Source: CAIKMD01 sp963702925
Lineage (GTDB): Bacteria > Pseudomonadota > Alphaproteobacteria > ATCC43930 > CGMCC-115725
Direction: 5' to 3'
NCBI GenBank assembly: GCA_963702925.1
Contig: OY969771.1
Coordinates: 4,402,001-4,466,000, forward strand
DNA length: 64,000 nucleotides
Position 1 is the stretch's first letter. Each line of letters begins with the position of its first letter. The position numbers and the translations under genes were made by a program. A model generated the notes under the pieces. That model was not told the DNA's origin. It worked only from the letters and a program-made list of their open reading frames with translations, and searched no databases. Below, one piece after another: positions 16,748 through 25,731 of this stretch.

Positions 16748-16845
16748 TTTGACCGGCTGCTTCAACCAGTTGTTAACGATAAGCCACCTATCCTGCGGGC
16801 CAGATTTGCCGCGCCCGGCAAGCCACTTTTGATTGTCAGCGAGCC

Positions 16846-17373
16846 ATGGCCGAAGCCACCATCGACGATAAAATCGAAGCGAGTGCTGACGGCGACGCGC
16901 CGCCGGATTTAGGCGACTCCAAATCCGGCAAGAAGAAGCTGATCATTTACGCGGGGGCCGGCATCGTCGCGCTTCTGCTGATCGGCGCCGGGCTCTATTT
17001 CACCGGCTTGCTCGACCGCTTCATCGGTCACAAGGAAGCGGCGGAAGAGGCTCCGCCACCCAAGCCTTTGGTGTTCTTCGATCTGCCCGATTTCCTGGTC
17101 AATCTGAACAGCGCCGGGAACAAGAAGCCGAACTTCCTGAAACTTTCGGTCAGCCTCCAGCTCGAAAAGCAGGAAGACACCGCGCGCGTCCAAGCCATGA
17201 TGCCGCGGATCATCGACAATTTCCAAATCTACCTGCGCGAGCTGAGGGTCGAGGATCTACGCGGCTCCGACGGCATCTATCGCCTGCGCGAGGAATTGCT
17301 GGCGCGCGTCAACGCTGCGGTCGCGCCGGTCAAGGTCAGCGAAGTGCTCTTCAAAGAAATGCTGGTTCAGTAA
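16846..17373 (+). CDS. fliL: Flagellar basal body-associated protein FliL
   Basis: FliL is an inner-membrane protein that surrounds the stator and supports torque. This one is 175 residues: a short acidic cytoplasmic N-terminus, a single membrane segment (about residues 31-52, IIYAGAGIVALLLIGAGLYF) and a periplasmic domain with FFDLPDFLVNLNSAGNKKPNFLKLSVSLQLEK, the conserved FliL stretch. It leads the plus-strand fliL-fliM operon; fliM starts 15 bases downstream. Confidence 0.93.
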   Translation: MAEATIDDKIEASADGDAPPDLGDSKSGKKKLIIYAGAGIVALLLIGAGLYFTGLLDRFIGHKEAAEEAPPPKPLVFFDLPDFLVNLNSAGNKKPNFLKLSVSLQLEKQEDTARVQAMMPRIIDNFQIYLRELRVEDLRGSDGIYRLREELLARVNAAVAPVKVSEVLFKEMLVQ

Positions 17374-17388
17374 AGGCGCGCGCGGATC

Positions 17389-18492
17389 ATGGCCGACGAG
17401 CAAGATCAAGCCGATCAAGATAAAATGGCCCAGGAATGGGCCGCTGCCGCCGAAGCCACGCCGAAGGATGAGGGCGCGGATGCTGCGGCGGGCTTGGCTC
17501 CCGGCGAAGACGATCTCGCCGGTCCGACGCGGGTGCTCAACCAAAACGAGATCGACAGCCTGCTCGGCTTTGGCGAGGACGACGGTCAAAACGCCGAACG
17601 CTCCGGAATCCGCGCGATCGTCAATTCCGCGCTGGTTTCCTACGAGCGCTTGCCGATGCTCGAGGTGGTCTTCGACCGCCTTGTGCGCATGATGTCGACG
17701 TCGCTGCGGAACTTTACTTCCGACAATGTCGAGGTTTCGATCGACAACATCACGTCGATCCGTTTCGGCGATTATCTCAACTCGATCCCGCTGCCGGCGA
17801 TGTTGACCGTGTTTCGGGCCGAGCAATGGGACAATTACGGTCTTCTGACGATCGACAGCGCGCTGATCTACTCGATCGTCGACGTATTGTTGGGCGGACG
17901 CCGCGGTACCGCGGCGATGCGCATCGAAGGCCGGCCCTACACCACGATCGAACGCAATCTGGTTGAACGTCTGGTTTCGGTGGTGTTGTCCGATCTGTCC
18001 GGCGCCTTTGATCCGCTGACCCCGGTGACATTCCGCTTCGAGCGTCTCGAGACCAATCCGCGTTTTGCGACGATCGGCCGGCCCGCCAACGCGGCGGTTC
18101 TCGCGCGTTTGCGTGTCGACATGGAGGATCGCGGCGGAAGGCTCGAAGTGCTGCTGCCTTACGCGACGCTCGAGCCCGTGCGCGAAATCCTGCTCCAAGG
18201 CTTCCTCGGCGAGAAATTCGGCCGCGACGCGATCTGGGAGGCGCATCTTGCAGGACAGCTCTGGAACACGCGCGTGCCGATCCATGCCGTGCTCGACACG
18301 GTCGAAATGCCGCTCAAGGACGTGCTCAATCTCGAAGTCGGCACGCGGATCCCGCTGACTGTCGGGCTCGATGCCGACATAAGGCTCATGTGCGGCGATC
18401 TTCCGATGTTTATCGGCAAGATGGGTCGGCGCGCCGGCAACATCGCCATTCAGGTGCAAGAGCGTATCGACAGGGAGCGGGGGAATACGTGA
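17389..18492 (+). CDS. fliM: Flagellar motor switch protein FliM
   Basis: FliM forms the middle of the C-ring and receives CheY-P. The 367-residue protein has the CheY-binding motif LNQNEIDSLLGF near residue 47, after an acidic N-terminal extension longer than in enteric FliM. It then has the middle domain (TSLRNFTSDNVEVSIDNITS) and a C-terminal SpoA-like domain (VLNLEVGTRIPLTVG, GKMGRRAGNIAIQV). The stop overlaps the next start (TGATG), so the two are coupled. Confidence 0.97.
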   Translation: MADEQDQADQDKMAQEWAAAAEATPKDEGADAAAGLAPGEDDLAGPTRVLNQNEIDSLLGFGEDDGQNAERSGIRAIVNSALVSYERLPMLEVVFDRLVRMMSTSLRNFTSDNVEVSIDNITSIRFGDYLNSIPLPAMLTVFRAEQWDNYGLLTIDSALIYSIVDVLLGGRRGTAAMRIEGRPYTTIERNLVERLVSVVLSDLSGAFDPLTPVTFRFERLETNPRFATIGRPANAAVLARLRVDMEDRGGRLEVLLPYATLEPVREILLQGFLGEKFGRDAIWEAHLAGQLWNTRVPIHAVLDTVEMPLKDVLNLEVGTRIPLTVGLDADIRLMCGDLPMFIGKMGRRAGNIAIQVQERIDRERGNT

Positions 18493-19088
18493 TGTTGAGC
18501 TTCTGGGCCGACGCCATCGTCGCTTTGCTTCTCGTCGCCACGATCGGCTATTCCGCGGTTCTCAACCGTCGGCTAACGGCGGTCCGCAGCGACCGCGACA
18601 AATTCGAACATGTGGTTCGGGACCTCGCCGTGGCGTCGCAACGCGCCGAGGGTGCGGTCGCGAATTTACGCAGCACCGCCGACGATCTCGGTCGCCGCCT
18701 CGACAAGAAGATCGATGAAGCGCGCGCGTTGTGCGATGATCTTTCCTACATGGTCGAGCGTGGCGGCAATATCGCCGACCGGCTCGAGACTCAGATCCGC
18801 GCCGGCCGCGATGCGATGAAACCTGACCTCCGTTCCGAATCGAGATCGGCACAGAGAGCCCAAGCGCGGACCGAGCCGCGCACCGAGCACAAGATCGAGC
18901 CGGTTCTGCGGCAGCCCCTGCGCAGCGAAACGCCGCGTCCGTCGCCGTCGCGCGGCGACAGCGTGCGGGCCGAACAAGCCGCCGTTTTGGCGGCGCAACC
19001 CAATGCCGTTCAGGCTCCGGCCGAGCCGGTCGCCGCGACATCACGTGCCGAGCGCGAGCTATTACGCGCGCTCTCGCGCCGGCGGTAG
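18492..19088 (+). CDS. Membrane-anchored coiled-coil protein in fliM operon (DUF6468-like)
   Basis: This 198-residue protein has an N-terminal membrane anchor (about residues 5-22, WADAIVALLLVATIGYSAVL). A coiled coil follows (about 28-105, RSDRDKFEHVVRDLAVASQRAEGAV..LDKKIDEARAL), then a charged disordered tail with EPRTEHKIEP and a Ser/Arg-rich end. Similar small proteins are commonly found between fliM and a MotE-like gene in alphaproteobacteria; the DUF number is from memory. The start is at ATG 18492, overlapping the fliM stop; a GTG at 18489 is equally possible. The role is unknown, but its place suggests a motor or basal-body accessory. Confidence 0.7.
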   Translation: MLSFWADAIVALLLVATIGYSAVLNRRLTAVRSDRDKFEHVVRDLAVASQRAEGAVANLRSTADDLGRRLDKKIDEARALCDDLSYMVERGGNIADRLETQIRAGRDAMKPDLRSESRSAQRAQARTEPRTEHKIEPVLRQPLRSETPRPSPSRGDSVRAEQAAVLAAQPNAVQAPAEPVAATSRAERELLRALSRRR

Positions 19089-19091
19089 ACC

Positions 19092-19799
19092 ATGGCGACG
19101 GCGTTTCGCCCGCGTCTTTTGCCCGTGGTGGCGGTCGCCGCGACCGTGTTGCTCGGACTCAAGGTGGCCGATCTCTTGGCCGGCGGCACTGGCACGATGA
19201 CCGAAAACGCCCACGCTCAGGCTGCGGCGCCGTCTTCTGCGGCTACCCCGAACCCCCCGGTCGCGCCAGGCGTCAAGGCAGCGCAAACCGGCCAACCATC
19301 CTCGACGCCGCCTTCCACCAGTGCCGCGAGCATCGACCCGCAATCCTTGAGCGCCTCCGAGATCGATGTGCTCCAGCAATTGTCGCAACGCCGCGCCGAG
19401 CTTGATCAGCGCGCGGGCGAGCTCGATCAGCGCGAAGTGCTTCTGCAAGCGGCCGAAAAACGCATCGATGAAAAGATCGCCAAACTGCAAGACTTGCAGA
19501 GCAGCATCACCGGCGACGTGCAGAAACGCGACGCCGAGGACGATCAGCGGATTCAAAGTCTGGTCAAGATCTACGAGGCGATGAAGCCGAAGGATGCGGC
19601 GCAAATCTTCGAGCAATTGGAGATGCCGGTCCTGCTGAGCGTGCTTGGACGCATGAAGGAACTCAAGACCGCGCCGATTTTGGCGGCAATGGATCCGGTA
19701 AAGGCCAAGGCCGTGACGACCGCGCTCGCCGCGAAGCACAACCAGACCGATGCGACGCAGGGCGCGGCGGCGACGCCGGCCGGTGCGCCCGGCTTCTGA
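19092..19799 (+). CDS. MotE-like flagellar motor chaperone (MgtE N-domain family)
   Basis: The 235-residue protein has an N-terminal membrane or signal segment (residues about 9-30) and a Pro/Ala/Ser-rich linker. A long coiled coil follows (LQQLSQRRAELDQRAGELDQRE to QDLQSSI), then the MgtE-N-like helical motif LVKIYEAMKPKDAAQIFEQLEMPVLLSVLGRMK. MotE in rhizobia is a periplasmic chaperone needed to stabilise MotC. The same domain order supports this role here. It starts 3 bases after the preceding gene, so co-transcription is certain. No motB or motC is in the window. Confidence 0.82.
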   Translation: MATAFRPRLLPVVAVAATVLLGLKVADLLAGGTGTMTENAHAQAAAPSSAATPNPPVAPGVKAAQTGQPSSTPPSTSAASIDPQSLSASEIDVLQQLSQRRAELDQRAGELDQREVLLQAAEKRIDEKIAKLQDLQSSITGDVQKRDAEDDQRIQSLVKIYEAMKPKDAAQIFEQLEMPVLLSVLGRMKELKTAPILAAMDPVKAKAVTTALAAKHNQTDATQGAAATPAGAPGF

Positions 19800-19804
19800 C
19801 GCCG

Positions 19805-22800
19805 ATGGCCCGGTTTCCACGCCTTTTCCTAGCGACGTCGTTGTTGATTTTCTTGGCGTTGCCGGCCTGGGCGGCGGACAACGTGCAAGTGCGCGGCTCG
19901 GAGCATCAAGAGGGTTACGCGCGCATCGCCATCGAATTTCCCTCAGCCATCACCTTTGATGCAAAGCTCACGGGTGAAACGCTGACGGTGCATTTCGCCC
20001 GGCCTTTCACCGCAAAGCTGGGATCGCTGACCGCCGATCTCGATCATTACGTGGCGAGCGTGACGCAATCGGCGGATCACACCACGCTCATCGCCAAATT
20101 GAAAAAGCCCGTTGAGATGAAGGCCGCCACGGTCAACGGTACGATTGCGGCGATCGATTTGGTGGCACGCGCCCCATCGCCGGCAGCAAAGCCGCAGGCA
20201 AAGGCGCAGCCCGAAAAAGCGCCGACGCCGCAACCGGCTACGTCCGATCAGAAACCTGCAGCACAAGCGGCCGAACCGGCAAAGCCCGTGGTTGCCGACG
20301 CGGCGACGAGCCCGACGGCGCCGGTCAATCTGTTGCCGGCCGCGCTCGCCGGTGAAGTGGCCGCTCCCGTGCCGCCCCTTGCGGCGAGCCCGGTGCCAAC
20401 GCCAGTGCCAACGTCAGCGTCGAACAAGCCGCCGACCGGCGATGGCAAGGCCGCAAGCACAGCGACGACGGTACAGGTACGCGGTGCCGAGCATGGCGAA
20501 GGCTATGCGCGGATCGCGGTCGAATGGCCGAGCACGATCGGCTTCGATGCAAAGCTCGATGGCGATACGCTGAACATTCATTTCGCGCGTCCGTTCACGG
20601 CACAGCTCAATCCGCTCGCCGAGGAATTGTCGGACTATGTTGCGAGCGTCGGCCAATCGGCCGATGGCATGTCGATCATCGCCAAGCTGAAAAAGCCGGT
20701 CGATCTCAAAAGCGCGCTGGTCAACGGCAAGATTGTGACGGTCGATTTGGTCGCGCGTGCCGCGGCGCCGGCCGCAGCCCCGGCAGTGAAAGCAGCGGAG
20801 CCAAAGAGCAAAGATTCGAAGACGGCAGCGCGCAAGCCTGAGACGCCGAATGCGGATCGCGAAAAAACGCCGGCGCAGCCCGCCATCGTTCCGCCCGCGC
20901 TGCCGCCGGCGAGCGTTTTGGCGCCGTTGGCAACCGCGGCCGGGACAACGCTCGCGGCGAACGCCAATAGCGGCGGCGACGGGCAGGCCGTGCCGACATT
21001 GGCGCCGGTTTTGACGACGGAAAGCGACCGCACCAGCCTGCGCTTCGACTGGCCGATGCCGACCGGCGCCGCGGTCTATCGGCGCGCGGGCGCGATGTGG
21101 ATCGTTTTCGCGGCTCCGACCACGCTCGATCTGACCTCCTTGCGCGCGCACGGACAAGCGGTGTTGCAAGCAGCCGACCAGGTTCGTGCCGAAGGCGCAA
21201 CCGCCTTACGTCTCGTTCTCGCCGACGGCATCAATCCAAGCGTGCGCCGCGCCGGCAATTCTTGGATCGTCGATTTGAAGCGCCAGAACGCGGCCACCGA
21301 CACGCCGATCGTGGTCGATCCGCGTCCGGGCGCGACGGTGCCTTCGGTGGAACTGCACGTGCAAAACGCGGGCATGCCTTTGCGATTGCGCGATCCGGTG
21401 TTGGGCGACCGCCTGACGATCGTGCCCGTCGCCGACGTCGGAAGAGGTATAGACGCCACGCGCGATTTCGTCGATCTCCGCCTCTTGCCGACCGTCCAGG
21501 GCATCGTCATTCGTCCCAACTCTGACGATCTCGACGTGCGCTCCGACGCGGAGGTCGTTCAAATCAGCCGGCCTGCGGGGCTCGTTTTGTCGAACGAGCG
21601 CGATCGTCTCTTGGGTCATGCGGTCGCCAATGCGCACCGGATCTTCGACTTTGCGACGTGGCGCGGACCGGCAAAGCAGGGCTTCAGCGAACGGCGCAGC
21701 GTGCTCGAGGGGGCCATTGCCGTGGCGGCGCCCGGAGCGCGCACGCGGCCCCGGCTCGAGCTTGCCCGCTTCTACTTCGCCAATCTTTTCGGCCCGGAGG
21801 CGCTGAGCGTTCTGGCACAAATCGCCCGCGACGATCCTCAGGCGGCCGCCGATCCGAATATCAGTGCGCTGAAGGGCGCATCCTGTCTCCTCGCCGGCAT
21901 GGACGATTGTGCCGCGCAGGAACTGGCCCAGCGAAATCTCGACAATGAGCCGGAAGCGGGATTGTGGCGCGGCGCGCTCGCGGCAAACAAGGCCGACTGG
22001 CCGACCGCGGTGCGCGAATTCGTGCGCGGGGTGAGCCTGCTCTCGACCTACCCGAAGGTGCTGCGCAATCGCTTCGCGCTGCAGGCCTCCGAGACCATGT
22101 TGGAAAGCGATCGCGGTTCCGCCGCGGTTCCGCTTCTTGATATGGTGATGAAGAATGGGCCCGATCTGGGCGAGGAAGCGATGGCGACCTACCTTCAAGG
22201 CCGCATCCAGCAGGAAACGGGACAGCTTGAGCCCGCGCTTGCGCTTTGGTCCAAAGCCGCGGCGATGAACGATCGCAAATCCCGCGCCCGGGCACTTTAT
22301 GCCCGCGCCATGGCGCTTTACGAAGCCAAGAAGGCGAGCCGGGCCGACACGATCAAGGCGCTTGACGCGTTACGCTTTTCCTGGCGCGGCGACAATTTCG
22401 AATTCACGCTGTTGCGCCGCCTCGGCGAGTTGAAGCTTGCCGACAACGATGCTGAAGGCGGGCTCGATGCGCTGCATTTGGCCGCGGCCTATTTTCCCGA
22501 TTACCCCGCCGCAAAAGACGTGACGAAGGAGGCGGCCGATACTTTTTCCGATCTTTTTATCGGCAAAGGCGCCGACGACATGCCGCCGCTGAAGGCGCTG
22601 GCGCTTTATGACGAATTTCACGATCTCGATCCGAACGGCGCGAATCACGATGCGATCGTCAAGAAGCTCGTCGACCGGCTGGTTTCGGTGGATCTCCTCG
22701 ACCGAGCGGCGGCCTTGCTCGACGATCAGGTCAAGAATCACCTTGGCGGGCTGGACAAGGCCCGCGCGGCCACGCAGCTGGCCTTGCTGCGCCTGATGAA

Positions 22801-23353
22801 CCAACAGCCTGACGCCGCCATTGCCGCGCTCGACATCGATGTCGGCGCCGGCGCGACGCCGGATCTCACGCGCCAACGCCAGGAATTGCGCGCCCGCGCC
22901 TTATTGGATCTGAACCGCGCGCCCGAAGCCTTGGCGATGCTGGCGAATGATAACAGCCGCGATGCCTACCGCTTGCGCGCCGACATCTTTTGGCGGCAAC
23001 GCGATTGGAAGAACGCCGCCAAGACTTTTGCTCTGCTGGCGGGCCAGCCGCCGGCTCAGGGCGAGGTCGATCCCGAAATGGCGCGCATGATTGTCAACTG
23101 GGCCGCGGCGCTGACCCTCGATGGGGACCAACAAGCGCTTACGAAGCTGCGTCAGGATTTCGGCCCGTCCATGGCGGGAACTCCGTCCGCCGCTGCCTTC
23201 AGCGTCATTGCCGGCGATGGCAGCGACACGACGGCGGGCGGCGGCGGACCTGAAGCGATCGCCAGCCGCATTGCCCAGATCGGCACATTGCAGAACTTCA
23301 TGTCGGCCTATAAACAACGTCTCGCCAACGACAAGCTCAGCGCGATAAACTGA
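19805..23353 (+). CDS. Large exported TPR protein with duplicated beta domain
   Basis: This is an 1182-residue exported protein. It has a signal peptide (residues 1-23, ending PAWA). A beta-rich domain (about 25-122) is repeated at about 221-318 with the same pattern VQVRG.EH.EGYARIA.E.PS.I.FDAKL.G.TL..HFARPFTA. The two copies are separated by a Pro/Ala linker, and a third weaker copy lies near 395-480. The domain recalls AMIN-type peptidoglycan-linked domains. Residues about 590-1182 are helical, with TPR-like repeats (for example DPQAAADPNISALKGASCLLAG, ARARALYARAMALYEAKK). It closes the fliL-fliM-motE operon. I infer a cell-envelope scaffold for the motor; no close family name is known to me. 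Confidence 0.8.
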   Translation: MARFPRLFLATSLLIFLALPAWAADNVQVRGSEHQEGYARIAIEFPSAITFDAKLTGETLTVHFARPFTAKLGSLTADLDHYVASVTQSADHTTLIAKLKKPVEMKAATVNGTIAAIDLVARAPSPAAKPQAKAQPEKAPTPQPATSDQKPAAQAAEPAKPVVADAATSPTAPVNLLPAALAGEVAAPVPPLAASPVPTPVPTSASNKPPTGDGKAASTATTVQVRGAEHGEGYARIAVEWPSTIGFDAKLDGDTLNIHFARPFTAQLNPLAEELSDYVASVGQSADGMSIIAKLKKPVDLKSALVNGKIVTVDLVARAAAPAAAPAVKAAEPKSKDSKTAARKPETPNADREKTPAQPAIVPPALPPASVLAPLATAAGTTLAANANSGGDGQAVPTLAPVLTTESDRTSLRFDWPMPTGAAVYRRAGAMWIVFAAPTTLDLTSLRAHGQAVLQAADQVRAEGATALRLVLADGINPSVRRAGNSWIVDLKRQNAATDTPIVVDPRPGATVPSVELHVQNAGMPLRLRDPVLGDRLTIVPVADVGRGIDATRDFVDLRLLPTVQGIVIRPNSDDLDVRSDAEVVQISRPAGLVLSNERDRLLGHAVANAHRIFDFATWRGPAKQGFSERRSVLEGAIAVAAPGARTRPRLELARFYFANLFGPEALSVLAQIARDDPQAAADPNISALKGASCLLAGMDDCAAQELAQRNLDNEPEAGLWRGALAANKADWPTAVREFVRGVSLLSTYPKVLRNRFALQASETMLESDRGSAAVPLLDMVMKNGPDLGEEAMATYLQGRIQQETGQLEPALALWSKAAAMNDRKSRARALYARAMALYEAKKASRADTIKALDALRFSWRGDNFEFTLLRRLGELKLADNDAEGGLDALHLAAAYFPDYPAAKDVTKEAADTFSDLFIGKGADDMPPLKALALYDEFHDLDPNGANHDAIVKKLVDRLVSVDLLDRAAALLDDQVKNHLGGLDKARAATQLALLRLMNQQPDAAIAALDIDVGAGATPDLTRQRQELRARALLDLNRAPEALAMLANDNSRDAYRLRADIFWRQRDWKNAAKTFALLAGQPPAQGEVDPEMARMIVNWAAALTLDGDQQALTKLRQDFGPSMAGTPSAAAFSVIAGDGSDTTAGGGGPEAIASRIAQIGTLQNFMSAYKQRLANDKLSAIN

Positions 23354-23423
23354 CGCATGGCCGGGCGGTATGCTCGGCCGATGGCATTGCTTTCCGGGCT
23401 ACGTTCGAATGGTATCGAAGATT

Positions 23424-24182
23424 ATGTCGCGCCTCTTGGGAAGCGCGCTGGTTGCCTTTTTCGTGGCGACCAGGCCGGCGAGCGCGCAGACCGACGAGAT
23501 CCAGGTCTATAACGGCGAAATCAACCAGCCGGGCCAATTCAGCGTCACGCTGCATAACAATTACACGCCGATCGGCAGGAAAGAGACCGAGCTATCCGGC
23601 GGCATTGTGCCGCAGGGCGCACTCAATGGGGTGCCTGAGTATGCTCTCGGCGTCGCCGATTGGATGGAACTCGGTGCCTATCTGCCGCTTTACTCGGTGA
23701 CGCGGGATGGACGTTTTCTCATCAATGGCGGCAAAATCAGGATGCTGTTCGCCGAACCCCATGTCGCCGACCATCAACTCTTTTACGCGATCAATTTCGA
23801 GTTCAGCTATAACGCGCATCATTGAGAAGCGACCCATTTCAGCATGGAAATGCGTCCGATCCTCGGCGTTCGTTTCGGTCCCGTCGATTTCATCGTCAAT
23901 CCGATCATCGACAACGGTTTCACGGGCATCGGCTCGCTCGATTTCGCGCCGGCCGAGCGGCTCGACTATAATTTTTCGGAAGCGTGGGCGGTCGCGCTGG
24001 AACATTACGCCGATTACGGCGAGTTCCGCGCGCTCAGCGGGCTGAAGCAGCAGCAACAATCGCTTTTTGCGGTTGTCGATTATAGTGGCGAGCCGGTCGA
24101 TGTCGAAGCCGGAATCGGCCACGGATTTACCGCTGCGTCGGACGCGCTGGTGTTGAAGCTGATGTTGACGAAGACGTTTTGA
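23424..24182 (+). pseudogene. Exported outer-membrane-like protein interrupted by an in-frame TGA
   Basis: A signal peptide (MSRLLGSALVAFFVATRPASAQ) begins at ATG 23424. The frame then runs for 133 codons to a TGA at 23823-23825 and continues in the same frame, without any further stop, to 24182. The joined product would be about 252 residues, Gly/Tyr/Phe-rich with alternating beta strands (VTLHNNYTPIGRKETELSGG, LNYNFSE-like), as in small outer-membrane barrels. A Trp codon (TGG) at the stop would restore it (HH-W-EATHF). So either a point mutation, a sequence error, or readthrough. Family not recognised. It follows the TPR gene by 70 bases. Confidence 0.6.
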
Positions 24183-24215
24183 CGGCGTGTGAAGCGAGGG
24201 ACGAAAAGAAGACCT

Positions 24216-24767
24216 ATGACGAATCGGCAAGATAGGGAACAAGCCGGCTACGGTCCGGTCGCGAAGACCTTTCATTGGCTCGTCGTCGCGTTGCTCTTGG
24301 CACAATATTTTGTCGGCTGGGTGATGCCGGACATTCATCGCGGCACGAAGGCCGAAGGCATGATTCTATGGCATCTCTGGATCGGCGCGACCATCGTCGT
24401 CGTGCTCGCCCTTCGCCTGATCTTGCGCATTGCGCGGCCGGTGCCCTTGCTCGAGGACGGGACGCCGCCCTGGCAGAACAAGCTCGCGCACGCGACGCAT
24501 TGGTCGCTTTACCTTTGTCTTATCCTGCTTCTCGGTCTCGGCTGGGCGAACGCCTCCGCGCGCGATTACCCGGTCAGCCTCTTCGGGATCGTGTCATTGC
24601 CGCCGATCATGCCGGTCAATTCCCGGATTGGCATGGCGGCCGGCGACATACACAGCTTCGTCGGCTGGTGCCTGCTTGCGCTGATCGGCCTCCATGTCGC
24701 GGCCGCGCTTTATCACTGGCTGATTTTGCGCGACCGCGTCCTGCAGCGCATGATGTCCGAACGTTAG
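24216..24767 (+). CDS. Cytochrome b561-family membrane protein
   Basis: This is a 183-residue, four-helix di-heme b-type cytochrome of the prokaryotic b561 family, passing electrons at the inner membrane. Membrane segments lie near residues 18-36, 49-67, 90-107 and 142-162. Histidines suited to heme binding are in FHWLVVALL, LWHLWIGAT, THWSLYLCLILL, DIHSFVGWCL and GLHVAAALYHW. I use ATG 24216, which has AAAAGAAGA upstream; a GTG at 24189 is possible but needless. Redox partner is unknown. Its neighbours give no clue. Confidence 0.9.
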   Translation: MTNRQDREQAGYGPVAKTFHWLVVALLLAQYFVGWVMPDIHRGTKAEGMILWHLWIGATIVVVLALRLILRIARPVPLLEDGTPPWQNKLAHATHWSLYLCLILLLGLGWANASARDYPVSLFGIVSLPPIMPVNSRIGMAAGDIHSFVGWCLLALIGLHVAAALYHWLILRDRVLQRMMSER

Positions 24768-24781
24768 CCGGGAATCGCGCG

Positions 24782-25639
24782 CTACTTTCCTTTGATGAAA
24801 GGAACGGCGAGGCGGATGACGTCGTCGGCCGCATCCCAGGGCACCATGTGCTTGCAATGGTCGACCAGGTGCAGATTGAGCTCGGGATGCATCTTCTTGA
24901 AGAGCTCGGCGCGATCATTGGCATGGGCGCGGTCATTGCGGCCATAGATCAACAGAACCGGAATCTTCAGATCGAGCATGCGTTTCCACAACGGCGCGCC
25001 GCCTTCGCCGCCGCCTTCCGGCGCATTGGCACGCGCGGTGAAGGTCTGGAATGCCTTGCCGATGCTGCGGCTGTGACGCAACGCCAGCTCGTCCGGCGTG
25101 ACCAGCTCGGTATGATAGAGGTCCGCCTGCATCAGCTTCTTGGTGTCTTCGGGCGTCGGCTCGGTGACCGCCATTTGACGATCGACGCGTTGCGCGACCT
25201 GGGTGTAACGGCCTTCGACATCTTCCGGGAGCGGCGGCAGCAAGGTGCCGGTGCCGAGCACGACGAGATGCGTGTAGCGCTGCGGCTCTTTCAGCGCCAG
25301 CTCGACCGCGATCCCGCCGGAACGCGAATGGGCGATGAGCGCGACTTTGCCGAGCCCGAGCGCGTCGATGAATTTCGGCACCGAATTGCGCTGATAAGCG
25401 AGCGATAGATCGGCGCCGACCTCGCTCAAGCCATAGCCGGGAAAATCGAATGCGATCGGCCGCAAGCCGGCGTGGGCCAAAGGCTCGAGATTGCGGATGA
25501 AGACGTCGGCGGAGGAGCCGAGCGACGCGCCATGCATGAGCAAGGTCGGTATGCCCGTGCCTTCTTCGATGTAGCGCATGCGCAGCCCGTCGACCGTGAC
25601 GTATTTGTCGCTAGGCCGGGCCTTCAATTGCGTGTCCAT
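24782..25639 (-). CDS. Alpha/beta hydrolase
   Basis: This is a 285-residue serine hydrolase of the MhpC/haloalkane-dehalogenase-like alpha/beta fold. The nucleophile elbow is ALIAHSRSGGIA (Ser in A-H-S-R-S, a variant of G-x-S-x-G). The oxyanion-hole strand is LLMHGASLGSS, the catalytic acid lies in LLIYGRNDR and the histidine in HCKHMVPWD. There is no signal peptide. The 3' end faces the cytochrome b561 gene (convergent, 14 bases). It is downstream of a substrate-binding protein gene and may share its transcript. Substrate unknown; meta-cleavage products or esters are family options. Confidence 0.88.
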   Translation of the reverse strand: MDTQLKARPSDKYVTVDGLRMRYIEEGTGIPTLLMHGASLGSSADVFIRNLEPLAHAGLRPIAFDFPGYGLSEVGADLSLAYQRNSVPKFIDALGLGKVALIAHSRSGGIAVELALKEPQRYTHLVVLGTGTLLPPLPEDVEGRYTQVAQRVDRQMAVTEPTPEDTKKLMQADLYHTELVTPDELALRHSRSIGKAFQTFTARANAPEGGGEGGAPLWKRMLDLKIPVLLIYGRNDRAHANDRAELFKKMHPELNLHLVDHCKHMVPWDAADDVIRLAVPFIKGK

Positions 25640-25731
25640 AGGTTCCTCCGCTTTTCTGGCCGGTTCTGCCCCGATACGTCATGTTCGGACGACGGAAGCT
25701 GAATGGCAATGGGTTTCGGCGCCGCTCTCCG

